From assembly GCA_947501885.1 (NCBI GenBank), contig CANMXN010000001.1, positions 868,001 through 932,000 of the forward strand: DNA of 64,000 nucleotides, read 5' to 3'. The translations under genes were made by a program, and so were the position numbers. This DNA is from an uncultured Sphingorhabdus sp. GTDB taxonomy: Bacteria > Pseudomonadota > Alphaproteobacteria > Sphingomonadales > Sphingomonadaceae. Positions 28,932-38,373 of the stretch are shown piece by piece. Every line of letters starts with the position of its first letter. Position 1 is the stretch's first letter. The notes under the pieces were generated by a model. The model was not told where the DNA came from. It worked only from the letters and a program-made list of their open reading frames with translations, and made no database searches.

Positions 28932-30752
28932 TTATAAATCCGCTTCGCTCAGCATTGCACTACCACCTTGTTCAGCAGGATCGCTATAACGTCGCAGCAT
29001 TGCAAATAATTCTCTTCCTGTTCCTATTGCTGGCGCCGGACATTTTTCTATCATCCTAGCGTTCCATTCATCAGCATCAACCAATGCTGATAAAACTCCT
29101 GACTTTGCACATACGCGCACTATATCGCCATCGCGCAGTTTCGCGAGTGGGCCTCCATGATAAGCCTCTGGCGATATATGAATAGCCGCAGGCACTTTAC
29201 CACTAGCCCCTGACATACGGCCATCTGTAACAAAAGCAATTTTATGGCCGCGATCTTGCAGCACACCCAATGATGCCGTTAATTTGTGCAGCTCAGGCAT
29301 GCCATTGGCGGCAGGTCCTTGGAAACGGCACACTATAACCGTATCTTGATCCAGTTCGCCGGCTTTAAAAGCGGTTACTACATCATTTTGATCATGAAAA
29401 ATACGTGCTGGGGCTTCAATCGTCCATCGGCTTTTATCAACCGCGCTAACCTTCATCGTGCTACGTCCCAAATTGCCCTGTAGAAGCCGCATTCCGCCAT
29501 CAGGCTGAAAAGGGTTAGCCGCTGGCCGCAACATTGTTTCATCGGCGCTTGTATCGGGCGCATTCACATATTTTAATTTGTCGCCTTCAAGTGTCGGTTG
29601 CTTTGCACCATCCAAAAGCGATGCACCATAAACCGTCATTATATCATTGTGAGCAAGGCCAGCTTGCACCAATTCTCTAATCGCAAATGGCATACCGCCA
29701 GCCGCTGCAAAATGATTAACGTCTCCCATTCCATTGGGGTAGATGCTGGCAATTAAAGGAACAACAGATGACAGATCATCAATATCATCCCAGTTTAATA
29801 TGATGCCTGCTGCCCGCGCTATCGCTGGCAAATGAATCACATGATTGGTAGAACCTCCCGTAGCAAGCAAGCCTACCACAGCATTCACAATAGCTTTTTC
29901 ATCAATGCAGTGGCCAAGAGGCTTATATTGTTCCCCATCCCAACCATTATGCGTAATTTGATGGACAGCATGACGCGTAAGTTCTTGGCGCAATTTATTC
30001 CCTGGATTAACAAAGCTGCTGCCAGGTACATGCAGCCCCATCATCTCCATCATCATTTGATTGCTATTGGCGGTTCCAAAAAATGTGCAAGTCCCTGCTC
30101 CATGATAGCTAGCAGATTCGGCTTCTAATAATTCTTCTTTAGTGGCTTTTCCTTCGGCATATAATTGCCGCACGCGCACTTTTTCTTTATTGGCAAGACC
30201 AGATGGCATTGGACCAGCGGGAATTAAAATGGTTGGCAAATGGCCAAAACGAAGCGCACCTATGAGCAAACCAGGCACGATTTTATCGCAAATCCCCAAC
30301 AATAATGCGCCTTCAAACATCCCATGGCTCAGTGCAACCGCTGTCGACATGGCAATGACATCGCGGCTGAACAGAGATAGCTCCATTCCTGCTTGTCCTT
30401 GGGTCACACCATCACACATAGCGGGAACGCCTCCAGCAATTTGTGCGGTTGCACCTTGTTCACGCGCAAATATCTTAATCTGTTCAGGGTAACGCCCATA
30501 AGGTTGATGCGCCGAGAGCATATCATTATAAGCGGTCACAATCCCGATATTCATGGTTTTACCAGATTTTATAGCGGACTTATCATCGCCACTCGCTGCA
30601 AAACCATGCGCCAAATTACCACAAGACATAGTAGGGCGATGAACGCCTTCTTCACGTTGGCGTTCAATAAGATTCAAATAAGCACTGCGAGTCTCTTTTG
30701 ATCTTTCGATTATTCTATCGGTAACCCGTGTTAACACCGGATTCATAACCAT
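28932..30752 (-). CDS. edd: 6-phosphogluconate dehydratase
   Basis: Edd is an iron-sulfur dehydratase that makes KDPG from 6-phosphogluconate. The 606-residue protein has the IlvD/Edd signatures [74 protein letters not shown] and [19 protein letters not shown], with the cluster-ligating cysteines present. It starts the edd-glk-eda operon. zwf and pgl are not nearby. Two palindromes lie 80 to 140 nt upstream of its start. Confidence 0.96.
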   Translation of the reverse strand: MVMNPVLTRVTDRIIERSKETRSAYLNLIERQREEGVHRPTMSCGNLAHGFAASGDDKSAIKSGKTMNIGIVTAYNDMLSAHQPYGRYPEQIKIFAREQGATAQIAGGVPAMCDGVTQGQAGMELSLFSRDVIAMSTAVALSHGMFEGALLLGICDKIVPGLLIGALRFGHLPTILIPAGPMPSGLANKEKVRVRQLYAEGKATKEELLEAESASYHGAGTCTFFGTANSNQMMMEMMGLHVPGSSFVNPGNKLRQELTRHAVHQITHNGWDGEQYKPLGHCIDEKAIVNAVVGLLATGGSTNHVIHLPAIARAAGIILNWDDIDDLSSVVPLIASIYPNGMGDVNHFAAAGGMPFAIRELVQAGLAHNDIMTVYGASLLDGAKQPTLEGDKLKYVNAPDTSADETMLRPAANPFQPDGGMRLLQGNLGRSTMKVSAVDKSRWTIEAPARIFHDQNDVVTAFKAGELDQDTVIVCRFQGPAANGMPELHKLTASLGVLQDRGHKIAFVTDGRMSGASGKVPAAIHISPEAYHGGPLAKLRDGDIVRVCAKSGVLSALVDADEWNARMIEKCPAPAIGTGRELFAMLRRYSDPAEQGGSAMLSEADL

Positions 30753-30832
30753 CTAATATTCCCCAAAAAAAACCTGCTATAGCTTTTAATCTATCTTTCC
30801 CTGCACATAAATATGTCATGCTTCAAGAAACA

Positions 30833-30890
30833 AATTATTTCAGCAAATAATTCATCCTACAGAGCAGCATATATGACAAGCTTGTCATAT
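30833..30890 (-). promoter_or_regulatory. Two palindromes upstream of edd, candidate operators
   Basis: The element AATTATTT-CAGC-AAATAATT (30833-30852) is a perfect 8-bp inverted repeat with a 4-nt centre. Nearby, ATATGACAAGCTTGTCATAT (30871-30890) is a perfect 20-bp palindrome with no spacer. Their starts are 38 nt apart. They lie in the non-coding 267-nt stretch between hppD and edd. The second has the TTGTCA/TGACAA half-sites common for dimeric regulators. Regulation of edd-glk-eda by them is inferred. Confidence 0.45.
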
Positions 30891-30930
30891 GCTAGAGAAA
30901 CTATTAGAAATTTGTTATTTTTTTGAATAG

Positions 30931-30970
30931 AATATAAAAATGCCCCGATGATAATAGTATCAGCGGAGCA
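30931..30970 (-). terminator. Intrinsic terminator of hppD
   Basis: On the minus strand TGCTCCG pairs with CGGGGCA (one G-U pair), with an inner TGATA-CTAT-TATCA helix, and is followed by TTTTTATATT. It begins about 50 nt after the hppD stop. This is a convincing Rho-independent terminator that separates hppD from the edd promoter region. Confidence 0.8.
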
Positions 30971-31019
30971 CAGGTTTTGCAGTTTATAACATTAGTATAA
31001 TTACTGCTAAATGCTTAGA

Positions 31020-32105
31020 TTAAGCTGGCTCGCTCTCTTTTAAAACACCGCGTGCGATTTGATCGCGTTCGATGCTTTCAAATAAGGCTTTGAAATTGCC
31101 TTCGCCAAATCCATCATCGCCTTTGCGCTGAATAAATTCAAAAAAGACGGGACCAATTTGTGCTTCGGCAAAAATTTGCAAGAGCAATCTTGGCTCGCCG
31201 CCTTCGGTTGTACCATCAAGCAATATACCGCGCGATTTTAGCACATCTGCATCTTCGCCATGCCCAGGTAAACGTTCATCCAACATATCATAATATGTTT
31301 CAGGAGGAGCCGTCATAAAGGGAACACCAAGTGTTTTTAAACGGTCCCAGCAGGCCACCAAATCATCGCATATCAAGGCGATATGCTGGATACCCTCACC
31401 ATTAAATTCACGCAAAAATTCTTCGATTTGACCTTTGCCGCCTTCGCCTTCCTCGTTGAGCGGGATTTTTATCTTACCATCTGGTGCCGTTAGTGCTTTT
31501 GAAGTTAGCCCCGTATATTCACCTTTAATGTCAAAGAAACGAATTTCGCGGAAATTAAACAAGCTCTCGTAATAATCAGCCCAATAGGCCATACGGCCAC
31601 TATAAACATTATGAGTCAAATGATCGATAATATGGAAACCAGCACCAACAGGATTACGCTCCACACCCTCTAAATATTCAAAATCGATATCATAAATTGA
31701 TAGATTATCGCCATAGCGGTCCACCAAATATAATATCGCACCACCAATCCCGCGGATCGCGGGTATATGCAGTTCCATCGGCCCTGTTTCAACATGCACA
31801 GGTTCCGCACCCTTAGCGAGTAGATGGTCATAGGCTTTACGCGCGTCTTTCACTCGAAATGCCATACCGCAAGCCGATGGACCATGTTCGCGGGCAAAAA
31901 ACCAAGCAGCAGATTTGGGTTCATAATTGATGATAAGGTTAATTTCACCTTGGCGCCATAAACGAACATCTTTGCTACGATGATTGGCGATATGAGTAAA
32001 TCCTGCCATTGTTAATACAGGTTCTAATACGCCTTTTTCTGGGGCGCAAAATTCAATAAACTCAAACCCGTCTAATCCCGCTGGATTATCATATAAATCG
32101 GCCAT
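31020..32105 (-). CDS. hppD: 4-hydroxyphenylpyruvate dioxygenase
   Basis: This non-haem iron enzyme turns 4-hydroxyphenylpyruvate into homogentisate in tyrosine breakdown. The 361-residue protein has the two vicinal-oxygen-chelate halves. The iron ligands are visible in the C-terminal domain: His in [16 protein letters not shown], His in [11 protein letters not shown], and Glu in [20 protein letters not shown]. It stands alone and is divergent from acs. hmgA and fahA are not in the window. Confidence 0.95.
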   Translation of the reverse strand: MADLYDNPAGLDGFEFIEFCAPEKGVLEPVLTMAGFTHIANHRSKDVRLWRQGEINLIINYEPKSAAWFFAREHGPSACGMAFRVKDARKAYDHLLAKGAEPVHVETGPMELHIPAIRGIGGAILYLVDRYGDNLSIYDIDFEYLEGVERNPVGAGFHIIDHLTHNVYSGRMAYWADYYESLFNFREIRFFDIKGEYTGLTSKALTAPDGKIKIPLNEEGEGGKGQIEEFLREFNGEGIQHIALICDDLVACWDRLKTLGVPFMTAPPETYYDMLDERLPGHGEDADVLKSRGILLDGTTEGGEPRLLLQIFAEAQIGPVFFEFIQRKGDDGFGEGNFKALFESIERDQIARGVLKESEPA

Positions 32106-32285
32106 AGAAGCTTCCTTGTATTAACAATTATAATATTAGTTTCATTTGTAACTATAGAGGATTCGAACGCCTTTGTCTAGTGGCTATGAGATCAACATTA
32201 ATATGACTCTTCCGACAAATATATTGAAACCAAAGACACAATATGGTCAAAAGCGGCAATGTCAAAATCATAGCAAAATGAGAGA

Positions 32286-34226
32286 ATGATTATGAATGAT
32301 ATGATTAAGCGTCCAAGCTCCGCAGGAACAAGCCATTGCAACGCCGAAGACTATAGCAAATTATATCAGCAAAGTATCAATGACCCCGATAGTTTTTGGC
32401 GCGATCAATCTGCGCGCATAGATTGGGATAAAGCACCAACTATCATTTCCAATAGCAGCTATGATCCTGTTTCCATCAAATGGTATGAAGATGGCATCCT
32501 CAACATATGTTATAATGCAATTGATCGGCATGTTGAGGCAGGAAAAGGTGATGTAACGGCGATAATTTGGGAAGCCGATAGCCCCGAAGCGCAAGGCCGC
32601 ACCCTCACATATGCACAGCTTCAAGCCGAAGTCATTAAAATGGCAAATTGCCTGAAAGAAATGGGCGTTACAAAAGGCGACCGCGTCACCATTTATATGC
32701 CAATGATTGTGGAGGGCGCTATCTCTATGCTGGCATGTGCGCGCATTGGTGCCATTCACAGCGTTGTTTTTGGTGGTTTCTCACCCGAGGCCCTATCAGG
32801 CCGCATCATCGATTGTGATAGCAAATTTGTGATAACGGCCGATGGCGGTTTCCGCGGCGGAAAAACCGTACCGCTAAAAGCCAATGTTGATGCTGCGCTC
32901 GACAAAGAAGGCTGCGATGTAAGCGGCGTATTGGTGGTGAAACATGCTGGCAATGACATAGATATGCAAAAAGACCGCGACCATGATTATCATGCACTAG
33001 CAAAAACAGTTTCCGATATCTGTCCATGCGAACCAATGAATGCAGAAGACCCACTTTTCATCCTTTATACATCGGGTTCCACTGGCAAACCCAAGGGCGT
33101 TTTGCACACGACAGGCGGTTATGCGGTATGGGCTGCGACCACTTTTCATTATGTATTTGACTATCAAGCAGGCGAGATATTTTGGTGTAGCGCCGATATT
33201 GGTTGGGTAACGGGACATAGCTATATTGTCTATGGGCCGCTGCTCAATGGTGCCACCGAGATCATGTTCGAGGGCGTACCGAACTATCCCGATCATGGCC
33301 GTTTCTGGGAAGTGGTTGCCAAACATAAGGTCAATATTTTTTATACTGCGCCCACAGCCATCCGCGCGCTCATGCGTGAAGGCGATGAACCCGTAAAAGC
33401 CCATGACCGCGGCTCTATTCGTTTGCTGGGTACGGTGGGTGAACCTATCAACCCAGAGGCTTGGCGTTGGTATTATGATGTAGTTGGCGATACGCAATCC
33501 CCCATTGTTGATACATGGTGGCAAACCGAAACAGGCGGCGTTATGATAACCACATTGCCCAATGCGCATGATATGAAACCCGGCAGCGCGGGCAAGCCGT
33601 TTTTTGGTATCAACCCGCAGTTGGTCGATAATGACGGTCATGTGTTGGAAGGTGCAAGTGATGGTAATCTCTGCATGACCGCGAGTTGGCCTGGCCAAGC
33701 GCGCACCGTTTATGGCGATCATGAACGTTTTGTGCAGACCTATTTTTCAACCTATAAAGGCAAATATTTCACGGGCGATGGATGCCGCCGCGATGAAGAT
33801 GATTATTATTGGATAACGGGGCGCATTGATGATGTGATTAATGTATCGGGCCACCGCATGGGTACCGCCGAAGTTGAAAGCGCATTGGTATCCCATCCTC
33901 TTGTCGCCGAAGCTGCTGTGGTGGGCTATCCGCATGACATAAAGGGTCAAGGTATTTATTGCTACGTCACCCTTAATGCTGGAGTGGATAGCGATGATGA
34001 ATTAACCGCCACTTTGCGCAATCATGTTCGTACAGAAATTGGTCCAATAGCAACACCCGATCATCTGCATTTCACCCCTGCCCTACCCAAAACTCGTTCG
34101 GGCAAAATCATGCGCAGAATATTACGAAAGATTGCCGAAAATGACTACGGATCATTGGGTGATACATCCACACTCGCCGATCCATCTCTGGTCGATGGGT
34201 TAATTGAAGGGCGATTAAACCGATAG
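32286..34226 (+). CDS. acs: Acetyl-CoA synthetase
   Basis: Acs activates acetate to acetyl-CoA through acetyl-AMP. The 646-residue protein has the P-loop-like [63 protein letters not shown] and the C-terminal lysine, normally controlled by acetylation, in [16 protein letters not shown]. The first ATG (32286) is used, though a second lies two codons on. It is upstream of the lysine-type operon and ends 97 nt before it. Confidence 0.96.
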   Translation: MIMNDMIKRPSSAGTSHCNAEDYSKLYQQSINDPDSFWRDQSARIDWDKAPTIISNSSYDPVSIKWYEDGILNICYNAIDRHVEAGKGDVTAIIWEADSPEAQGRTLTYAQLQAEVIKMANCLKEMGVTKGDRVTIYMPMIVEGAISMLACARIGAIHSVVFGGFSPEALSGRIIDCDSKFVITADGGFRGGKTVPLKANVDAALDKEGCDVSGVLVVKHAGNDIDMQKDRDHDYHALAKTVSDICPCEPMNAEDPLFILYTSGSTGKPKGVLHTTGGYAVWAATTFHYVFDYQAGEIFWCSADIGWVTGHSYIVYGPLLNGATEIMFEGVPNYPDHGRFWEVVAKHKVNIFYTAPTAIRALMREGDEPVKAHDRGSIRLLGTVGEPINPEAWRWYYDVVGDTQSPIVDTWWQTETGGVMITTLPNAHDMKPGSAGKPFFGINPQLVDNDGHVLEGASDGNLCMTASWPGQARTVYGDHERFVQTYFSTYKGKYFTGDGCRRDEDDYYWITGRIDDVINVSGHRMGTAEVESALVSHPLVAEAAVVGYPHDIKGQGIYCYVTLNAGVDSDDELTATLRNHVRTEIGPIATPDHLHFTPALPKTRSGKIMRRILRKIAENDYGSLGDTSTLADPSLVDGLIEGRLNR

Positions 34227-34290
34227 CAGCACATATTAAAAATATTACACCCAATTGATTAAATATCATTTGTAATTAAATTATATTAAT

Positions 34291-34315
34291 GCTCTGATAA
34301 ATAGATATTCAGAGC
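34291..34315 (+). promoter_or_regulatory. Inverted repeat at the start of the lysine operon
   Basis: GCTCTGA (34291-34297) and TCAGAGC (34309-34315) form a perfect 7-bp hairpin with an 11-nt loop. It ends where the presumed Shine-Dalgarno sequence GAGGG begins, 8 nt before the ATG. It could be an operator or an RNA element that limits ribosome access. The nearby sequence TGTAATTAAATTATA (34271-34285) is also palindrome-like but AT-rich. Confidence 0.35.
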
Positions 34316-34323
34316 GAGGGATT

Positions 34324-35385
34324 ATGAAAAAAATTGCAATTTTGGGATTGGGTAATGTCGGATCATTAGCGGCTGTGTTGCTGCATGATTCAGGTTTTGA
34401 CGTTATTGGTGTGGATCAGCATGATGCGCCAGATAAAGCTTATGAAACCCGCCAGATAGATTTAAATGATGAGGATTTGGTGGTATCTTTATTTGGTGAA
34501 ATTGACGCGGTGTTATCCTGCCTACCTTATGATTTAAATGCCAAATTGGCTGTTCAAGCTTGCGATGCGGGCATTCATTATTTCGATCTCACCGAAGATG
34601 TACCTACCACCCAATCTATCATTGAACTATCCAAACGCTCCAAGGGGTTAATGGCACCACAATGCGGATTAGCTCCCGGTTTTGTGGGCATAGTTGGCAG
34701 CGATTTAATCGGTAAATTTGATACAGCGCGTAATTGCCGTATGCGTGTAGGAGCGCTTCCTCAAAACCCAACGGGTTTAATGGGCTATGCTTTTAATTGG
34801 TCACCAGCGGGCGTGGTCAATGAATATCTCAACGATTGCGAAGTGATTGAAGGTGGCGAACGCAAAACACTTTCCTCGATGGAATGGCACGAAACCATCT
34901 ATATCGATGGGATGGAATTAGAGGCCTTTACCACATCGGGCGGCCTTGGGACAATGTGTGAAACTTTCCATGGCAAGGTTGCCAATTTGGATTATAAAAC
35001 TATGCGTTATCCAGGTCATATGAAATTGATGAATTTCTTTTTCCACGAGCTATTAATGCGTCAGCGCCGCGAAGAAGCAGGCGAAATATTAGTACATGCA
35101 AAACCACCCGTAAAAGACGATATTGTTTATGTGCATATCAGCTGTGAAGGCGAGCAAAATGGACGCGCCGCCCGCGAAGAATTTGTGCGCGGTTATCGCC
35201 CAAAAATGATAGCAGGCGAAATGCGCACCGCTATAGCATGGACAACAGCTGCATCGGTTGTCGCTGTCATCGAAATGGTGCGCGATGGGAAATTGCCTAA
35301 TGCAGGTTTCTTGAAACAAGAAGATATCAGCTTTGATGATTTTATCAGCACGCCAACTGGTGCATTATATGCTAGCGAAACATGA
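34324..35385 (+). CDS. Saccharopine dehydrogenase-family enzyme, lysine-6-dehydrogenase-like
   Basis: The 353-residue protein starts with a dinucleotide-binding fold (AILGLGNVGSLAAVLL). From memory it matches lysine 6-dehydrogenase across its length: APGFVGIVGSDLIGKFD, SPAGVVNEYLNDCEVIEGGERKTLSS, ELEAFTTSGGLGTMCETF and LDYKTMRYPGHMKLM. Such enzymes oxidise the epsilon-amino carbon to a semialdehyde and ammonia with NAD(P). It is the first gene of a tight operon (14, 12 and 1 nt gaps) with an ALDH7, a KamA-like and an aminotransferase gene. The substrate may be lysine or beta-lysine. Confidence 0.8.
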   Translation: MKKIAILGLGNVGSLAAVLLHDSGFDVIGVDQHDAPDKAYETRQIDLNDEDLVVSLFGEIDAVLSCLPYDLNAKLAVQACDAGIHYFDLTEDVPTTQSIIELSKRSKGLMAPQCGLAPGFVGIVGSDLIGKFDTARNCRMRVGALPQNPTGLMGYAFNWSPAGVVNEYLNDCEVIEGGERKTLSSMEWHETIYIDGMELEAFTTSGGLGTMCETFHGKVANLDYKTMRYPGHMKLMNFFFHELLMRQRREEAGEILVHAKPPVKDDIVYVHISCEGEQNGRAAREEFVRGYRPKMIAGEMRTAIAWTTAASVVAVIEMVRDGKLPNAGFLKQEDISFDDFISTPTGALYASET

Positions 35386-35399
35386 GATAAGGACAGATT

Positions 35400-36908
35400 A
35401 TGAATTACGCAGAAGAAGTCACCGACATTTTCAAAGCCATCGGCGCGGATCACGACCTACAAAATGGTGATCTAGCCGTCACCTCTCCACTGAATGGTGA
35501 GGTGATAGCCCATGTCACAATGACAAAGGCCGATGAGGTCGCAAATATAGTGCAAAAATCCCATACAGCCTTTGAGCAATGGCGCACATTTACAGCACCA
35601 AGACGCGGTGAATTGCTACGCTTATTGGGTGAAGAATTGCGCACCCACAAAGACGCATTGGGCCGTTTGGTCAGTATAGAAGCAGGCAAAATCCCATCTG
35701 AGGGTTTAGGCGAAGTCCAAGAAATGATCGATATTTGCGATTTCGCAGTTGGCCTATCACGCCAATTATATGGCCTAACCATTGTGTCAGAACGCCCTGG
35801 CCACCGCATGATGGAAAATTGGCACCCTTTGGGCGTCGTTGGTATTATTTCAGCCTTTAATTTCCCTGTTGCAGTTTGGTCATGGAATAGCGCTTTGGCG
35901 CTGGTGACAGGCAATAGTATCCTATGGAAACCATCCGAGAAAACGCCTCTAACGGCCATAGCCTGCCAAGCGATATTACAGCGCGCACTCGCCAAATTTG
36001 GCGATGCTCCCGATAATCTTGCGCAGCTCATTATTGGTGCGGGTGATGTCGGCAATGCGATGGTTGAAAATCATAATGTAGCCCTAATCTCCGCTACAGG
36101 TTCAACCCGTATGGGCCGCATTGTAGGCCCCAAAGTTGCAGCACGTTTTGGCAAAAGCATCCTCGAGCTAGGCGGCAATAATGCGATGATCATTGCGCCA
36201 TCCGCGGATCTTGAAATGGCTACTAATGCAGCTGCTTTTGGGGCTATGGGAACGGCGGGACAGCGTTGTACCTCGACGCGCAGATTATTCGTACATGATG
36301 ATGTTTACGATCAAATCGTTCCGCGTATTAAGAGTGCCTATAAATCCATTAGCGTCGGTAATCCGCTTGATGGAGACAATTTGGTCGGTCCGCTTATCGA
36401 CAAAGATGCTTTTGATAATATGCAAGCATCCTTGAGCAAAGCGCGAGAACAAGGTGCGCATATCCAAGGCGGCGAGCGTCATGATACAGGCAATGAAAAT
36501 GCTTATTATGTGCGCCCTGCCGTTGCAGAAATTAGTGAACATGAAGGCATTGTTTTACAAGAAACATTTGCGCCGATCTTATACATTATGCGCTATAGCG
36601 AGTTGAGCGATGCCATCGCCATGCAAAACGCCGTGGGTGCTGGGTTATCATCGGCTATATTCACGCTAAACCTGCGCGAAGCAGAGACCTTCCTGAGTGC
36701 GATGGGCAGCGATTGCGGTATTGCTAATGTCAATATTGGTACATCAGGCGCAGAAATTGGCGGTGCTTTTGGCGGCGAAAAAGAAACGGGCGGTGGCCGC
36801 GAATCTGGCAGCGATGCTTGGAAAGCTTATATGCGCCGTGCTACCAATACGATTAATTATTCATCTGATTTACCATTGGCACAAGGTGTGTCATTCGATA
36901 TCGATTAA
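35400..36908 (+). CDS. Aldehyde dehydrogenase, ALDH7 (aminoadipate-semialdehyde dehydrogenase) type
   Basis: This NAD-dependent enzyme of 502 residues closely follows the ALDH7/antiquitin pattern: GVVGIISAFNFPVAVWSWN, NSILWKPSEKTPLTA, SILELGGNNAMIIAPSADL with the catalytic glutamate, and GTAGQRCTSTRRLFVHD with the catalytic cysteine. ALDH7 oxidises 2-aminoadipate 6-semialdehyde to aminoadipate. In this operon the 3-amino isomer is also a possible substrate (inference). It is 14 nt after the dehydrogenase gene. Confidence 0.92.
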   Translation: MNYAEEVTDIFKAIGADHDLQNGDLAVTSPLNGEVIAHVTMTKADEVANIVQKSHTAFEQWRTFTAPRRGELLRLLGEELRTHKDALGRLVSIEAGKIPSEGLGEVQEMIDICDFAVGLSRQLYGLTIVSERPGHRMMENWHPLGVVGIISAFNFPVAVWSWNSALALVTGNSILWKPSEKTPLTAIACQAILQRALAKFGDAPDNLAQLIIGAGDVGNAMVENHNVALISATGSTRMGRIVGPKVAARFGKSILELGGNNAMIIAPSADLEMATNAAAFGAMGTAGQRCTSTRRLFVHDDVYDQIVPRIKSAYKSISVGNPLDGDNLVGPLIDKDAFDNMQASLSKAREQGAHIQGGERHDTGNENAYYVRPAVAEISEHEGIVLQETFAPILYIMRYSELSDAIAMQNAVGAGLSSAIFTLNLREAETFLSAMGSDCGIANVNIGTSGAEIGGAFGGEKETGGGRESGSDAWKAYMRRATNTINYSSDLPLAQGVSFDID

Positions 36909-36920
36909 TGGAGAAAATAT

Positions 36921-38372
36921 ATGACCGTTATTGAAACCAAGCCATTAAGAGCCGCCAAATATCAACCCAGCGAGAAAGAAGCCGCTTATATCTCCACCGT
37001 GAAAAACGGCAAATATGATCGGCAAATCATAGCAGGTTTACAAAAGTTCGTCACAGGCAATGTACCCGACGATATGAAAGCTTTTTACAGCGCCGATGAA
37101 TTAGATGCATTGGTTGGTTTACGGTCTTCTCCTGCCGATGTTGAAACGCGGATGCCCGTCAAAATTACCCGCCATTATTTCGATATAGCCAAAAATAGCC
37201 CCGCCATTCGGCAGCTTGTAAAGGCTAGTCCTAACGAAACAATGGACTTAGAAGGCGCCCCAGACCCAGGCAATCAGATGAGTTATAGCCCTGTTGAAGG
37301 GTTAATCCACAAATATGAATTGGGTCTCATCTATGTTGCATCGACCTGCTCCGCGCATTGCCGATTTTGCTATCGCGAAGAATTAATCGCCAAAAAAGAG
37401 ATTGAGCGTGATGATGGCAGCACCAAGGCAAAAGGCCTCGCGCAAATCGGCGAACTTACTGATTATATTATCGAACATAATCGCATTGTTAAGGAAAATG
37501 GCGGTATCCATCCAGAAACAGGGCGCGAGAAATTGCGTGAGATTCTGATGTCAGGCGGTGATCCGATGGTATTGGGTAATAAGAACCTTGCCCAATGGTT
37601 TGCAGCTCTTGCGACCGCGGGAGTTGAAAACATTCGGCTAGGAACCAAAGAGCTAGCCTTTTATCCTGATCGTTTTGATGCAACATTTTTTGACATGCTT
37701 GATGGGTTTCATGAAGCCTATCCTGAAGTCAAATTACGTTTCATGATCCATTTTAATCATCCCGATGAATTTTTACAAAAAAATGCCGATGGCGTTTATA
37801 TGCAAAAAGAAGGCGGCGGATTGGTTTGGATTGAGAATACCAAAAAAGCGATAGACCAATTGGCGTCGCGCAACTGGCTCACCATTGATAATCAATCACC
37901 GCTCATTCGCGGTATCAATAACGATCCTGATGCGCTGCGTATCATGCAGCGCGAATTACGCCGTAATCGCGTTGAAAATCATTATTTCTTTTGCGGCCGT
38001 GACATTGTTGGACATAAAGCTTTTAATATTCCCATTGAACAAGCATGGCAGATTCTCAACGAATCACAAAAAGGACTCTCTGGTATCGAAGCTCATGCAC
38101 GGCTCTCTATCACCCATTATTTGGGCAAGACCGAGGTTGTTGCCGTTACCAATGAGCCTGCACCAAATGTAAAAGGCGGCGAAAACGGCCTTATCATCAT
38201 GAAACTGTTGCGCGGGGCAGCCGATGCTCCATTGCGCGGGAGAGTTGCTATTATGGGCCGCAATCCAGAGGCGATTTGGTTTGATGGGTATGATGACCGC
38301 GTCATATTAGATGAAGCAGGTTTATTCACTATCAAAGATCCCACAACTGAGGCACAAGCTCAAAAGGCATAA
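36921..38372 (+). CDS. kamA: KamA-family radical SAM aminomutase
   Basis: The 483-residue protein has the radical-SAM cluster motif CSAHCRFC (Cys143, Cys147, Cys150), ILMSGGDPMVL and LGTKELAFYPDRF, then NQSPLIRGINNDPDALRIMQREL, in the order of lysine 2,3-aminomutase. A lysine in ITHYLGKTEVV may be the PLP lysine. The family moves the alpha-amino group to C3 (L-lysine to L-beta-lysine). The sequence is clearly divergent from clostridial KamA around the substrate-carboxylate and amino-binding segments, so another amino acid is possible. A GGAGAA SD precedes the ATG. Confidence 0.78.
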   Translation: MTVIETKPLRAAKYQPSEKEAAYISTVKNGKYDRQIIAGLQKFVTGNVPDDMKAFYSADELDALVGLRSSPADVETRMPVKITRHYFDIAKNSPAIRQLVKASPNETMDLEGAPDPGNQMSYSPVEGLIHKYELGLIYVASTCSAHCRFCYREELIAKKEIERDDGSTKAKGLAQIGELTDYIIEHNRIVKENGGIHPETGREKLREILMSGGDPMVLGNKNLAQWFAALATAGVENIRLGTKELAFYPDRFDATFFDMLDGFHEAYPEVKLRFMIHFNHPDEFLQKNADGVYMQKEGGGLVWIENTKKAIDQLASRNWLTIDNQSPLIRGINNDPDALRIMQRELRRNRVENHYFFCGRDIVGHKAFNIPIEQAWQILNESQKGLSGIEAHARLSITHYLGKTEVVAVTNEPAPNVKGGENGLIIMKLLRGAADAPLRGRVAIMGRNPEAIWFDGYDDRVILDEAGLFTIKDPTTEAQAQKA

Positions 38373-38373
38373 T

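Noticed and set aside
34271-34285. TGTAATTAAATTATA resembles the HexR operator (TGTAATTAAATTACA).
   Set aside because: It lies in a very AT-rich stretch before the lysine operon. The edd-glk-eda operon, the natural HexR target, lacks such a site in its upstream region, and no HexR gene is in the window.
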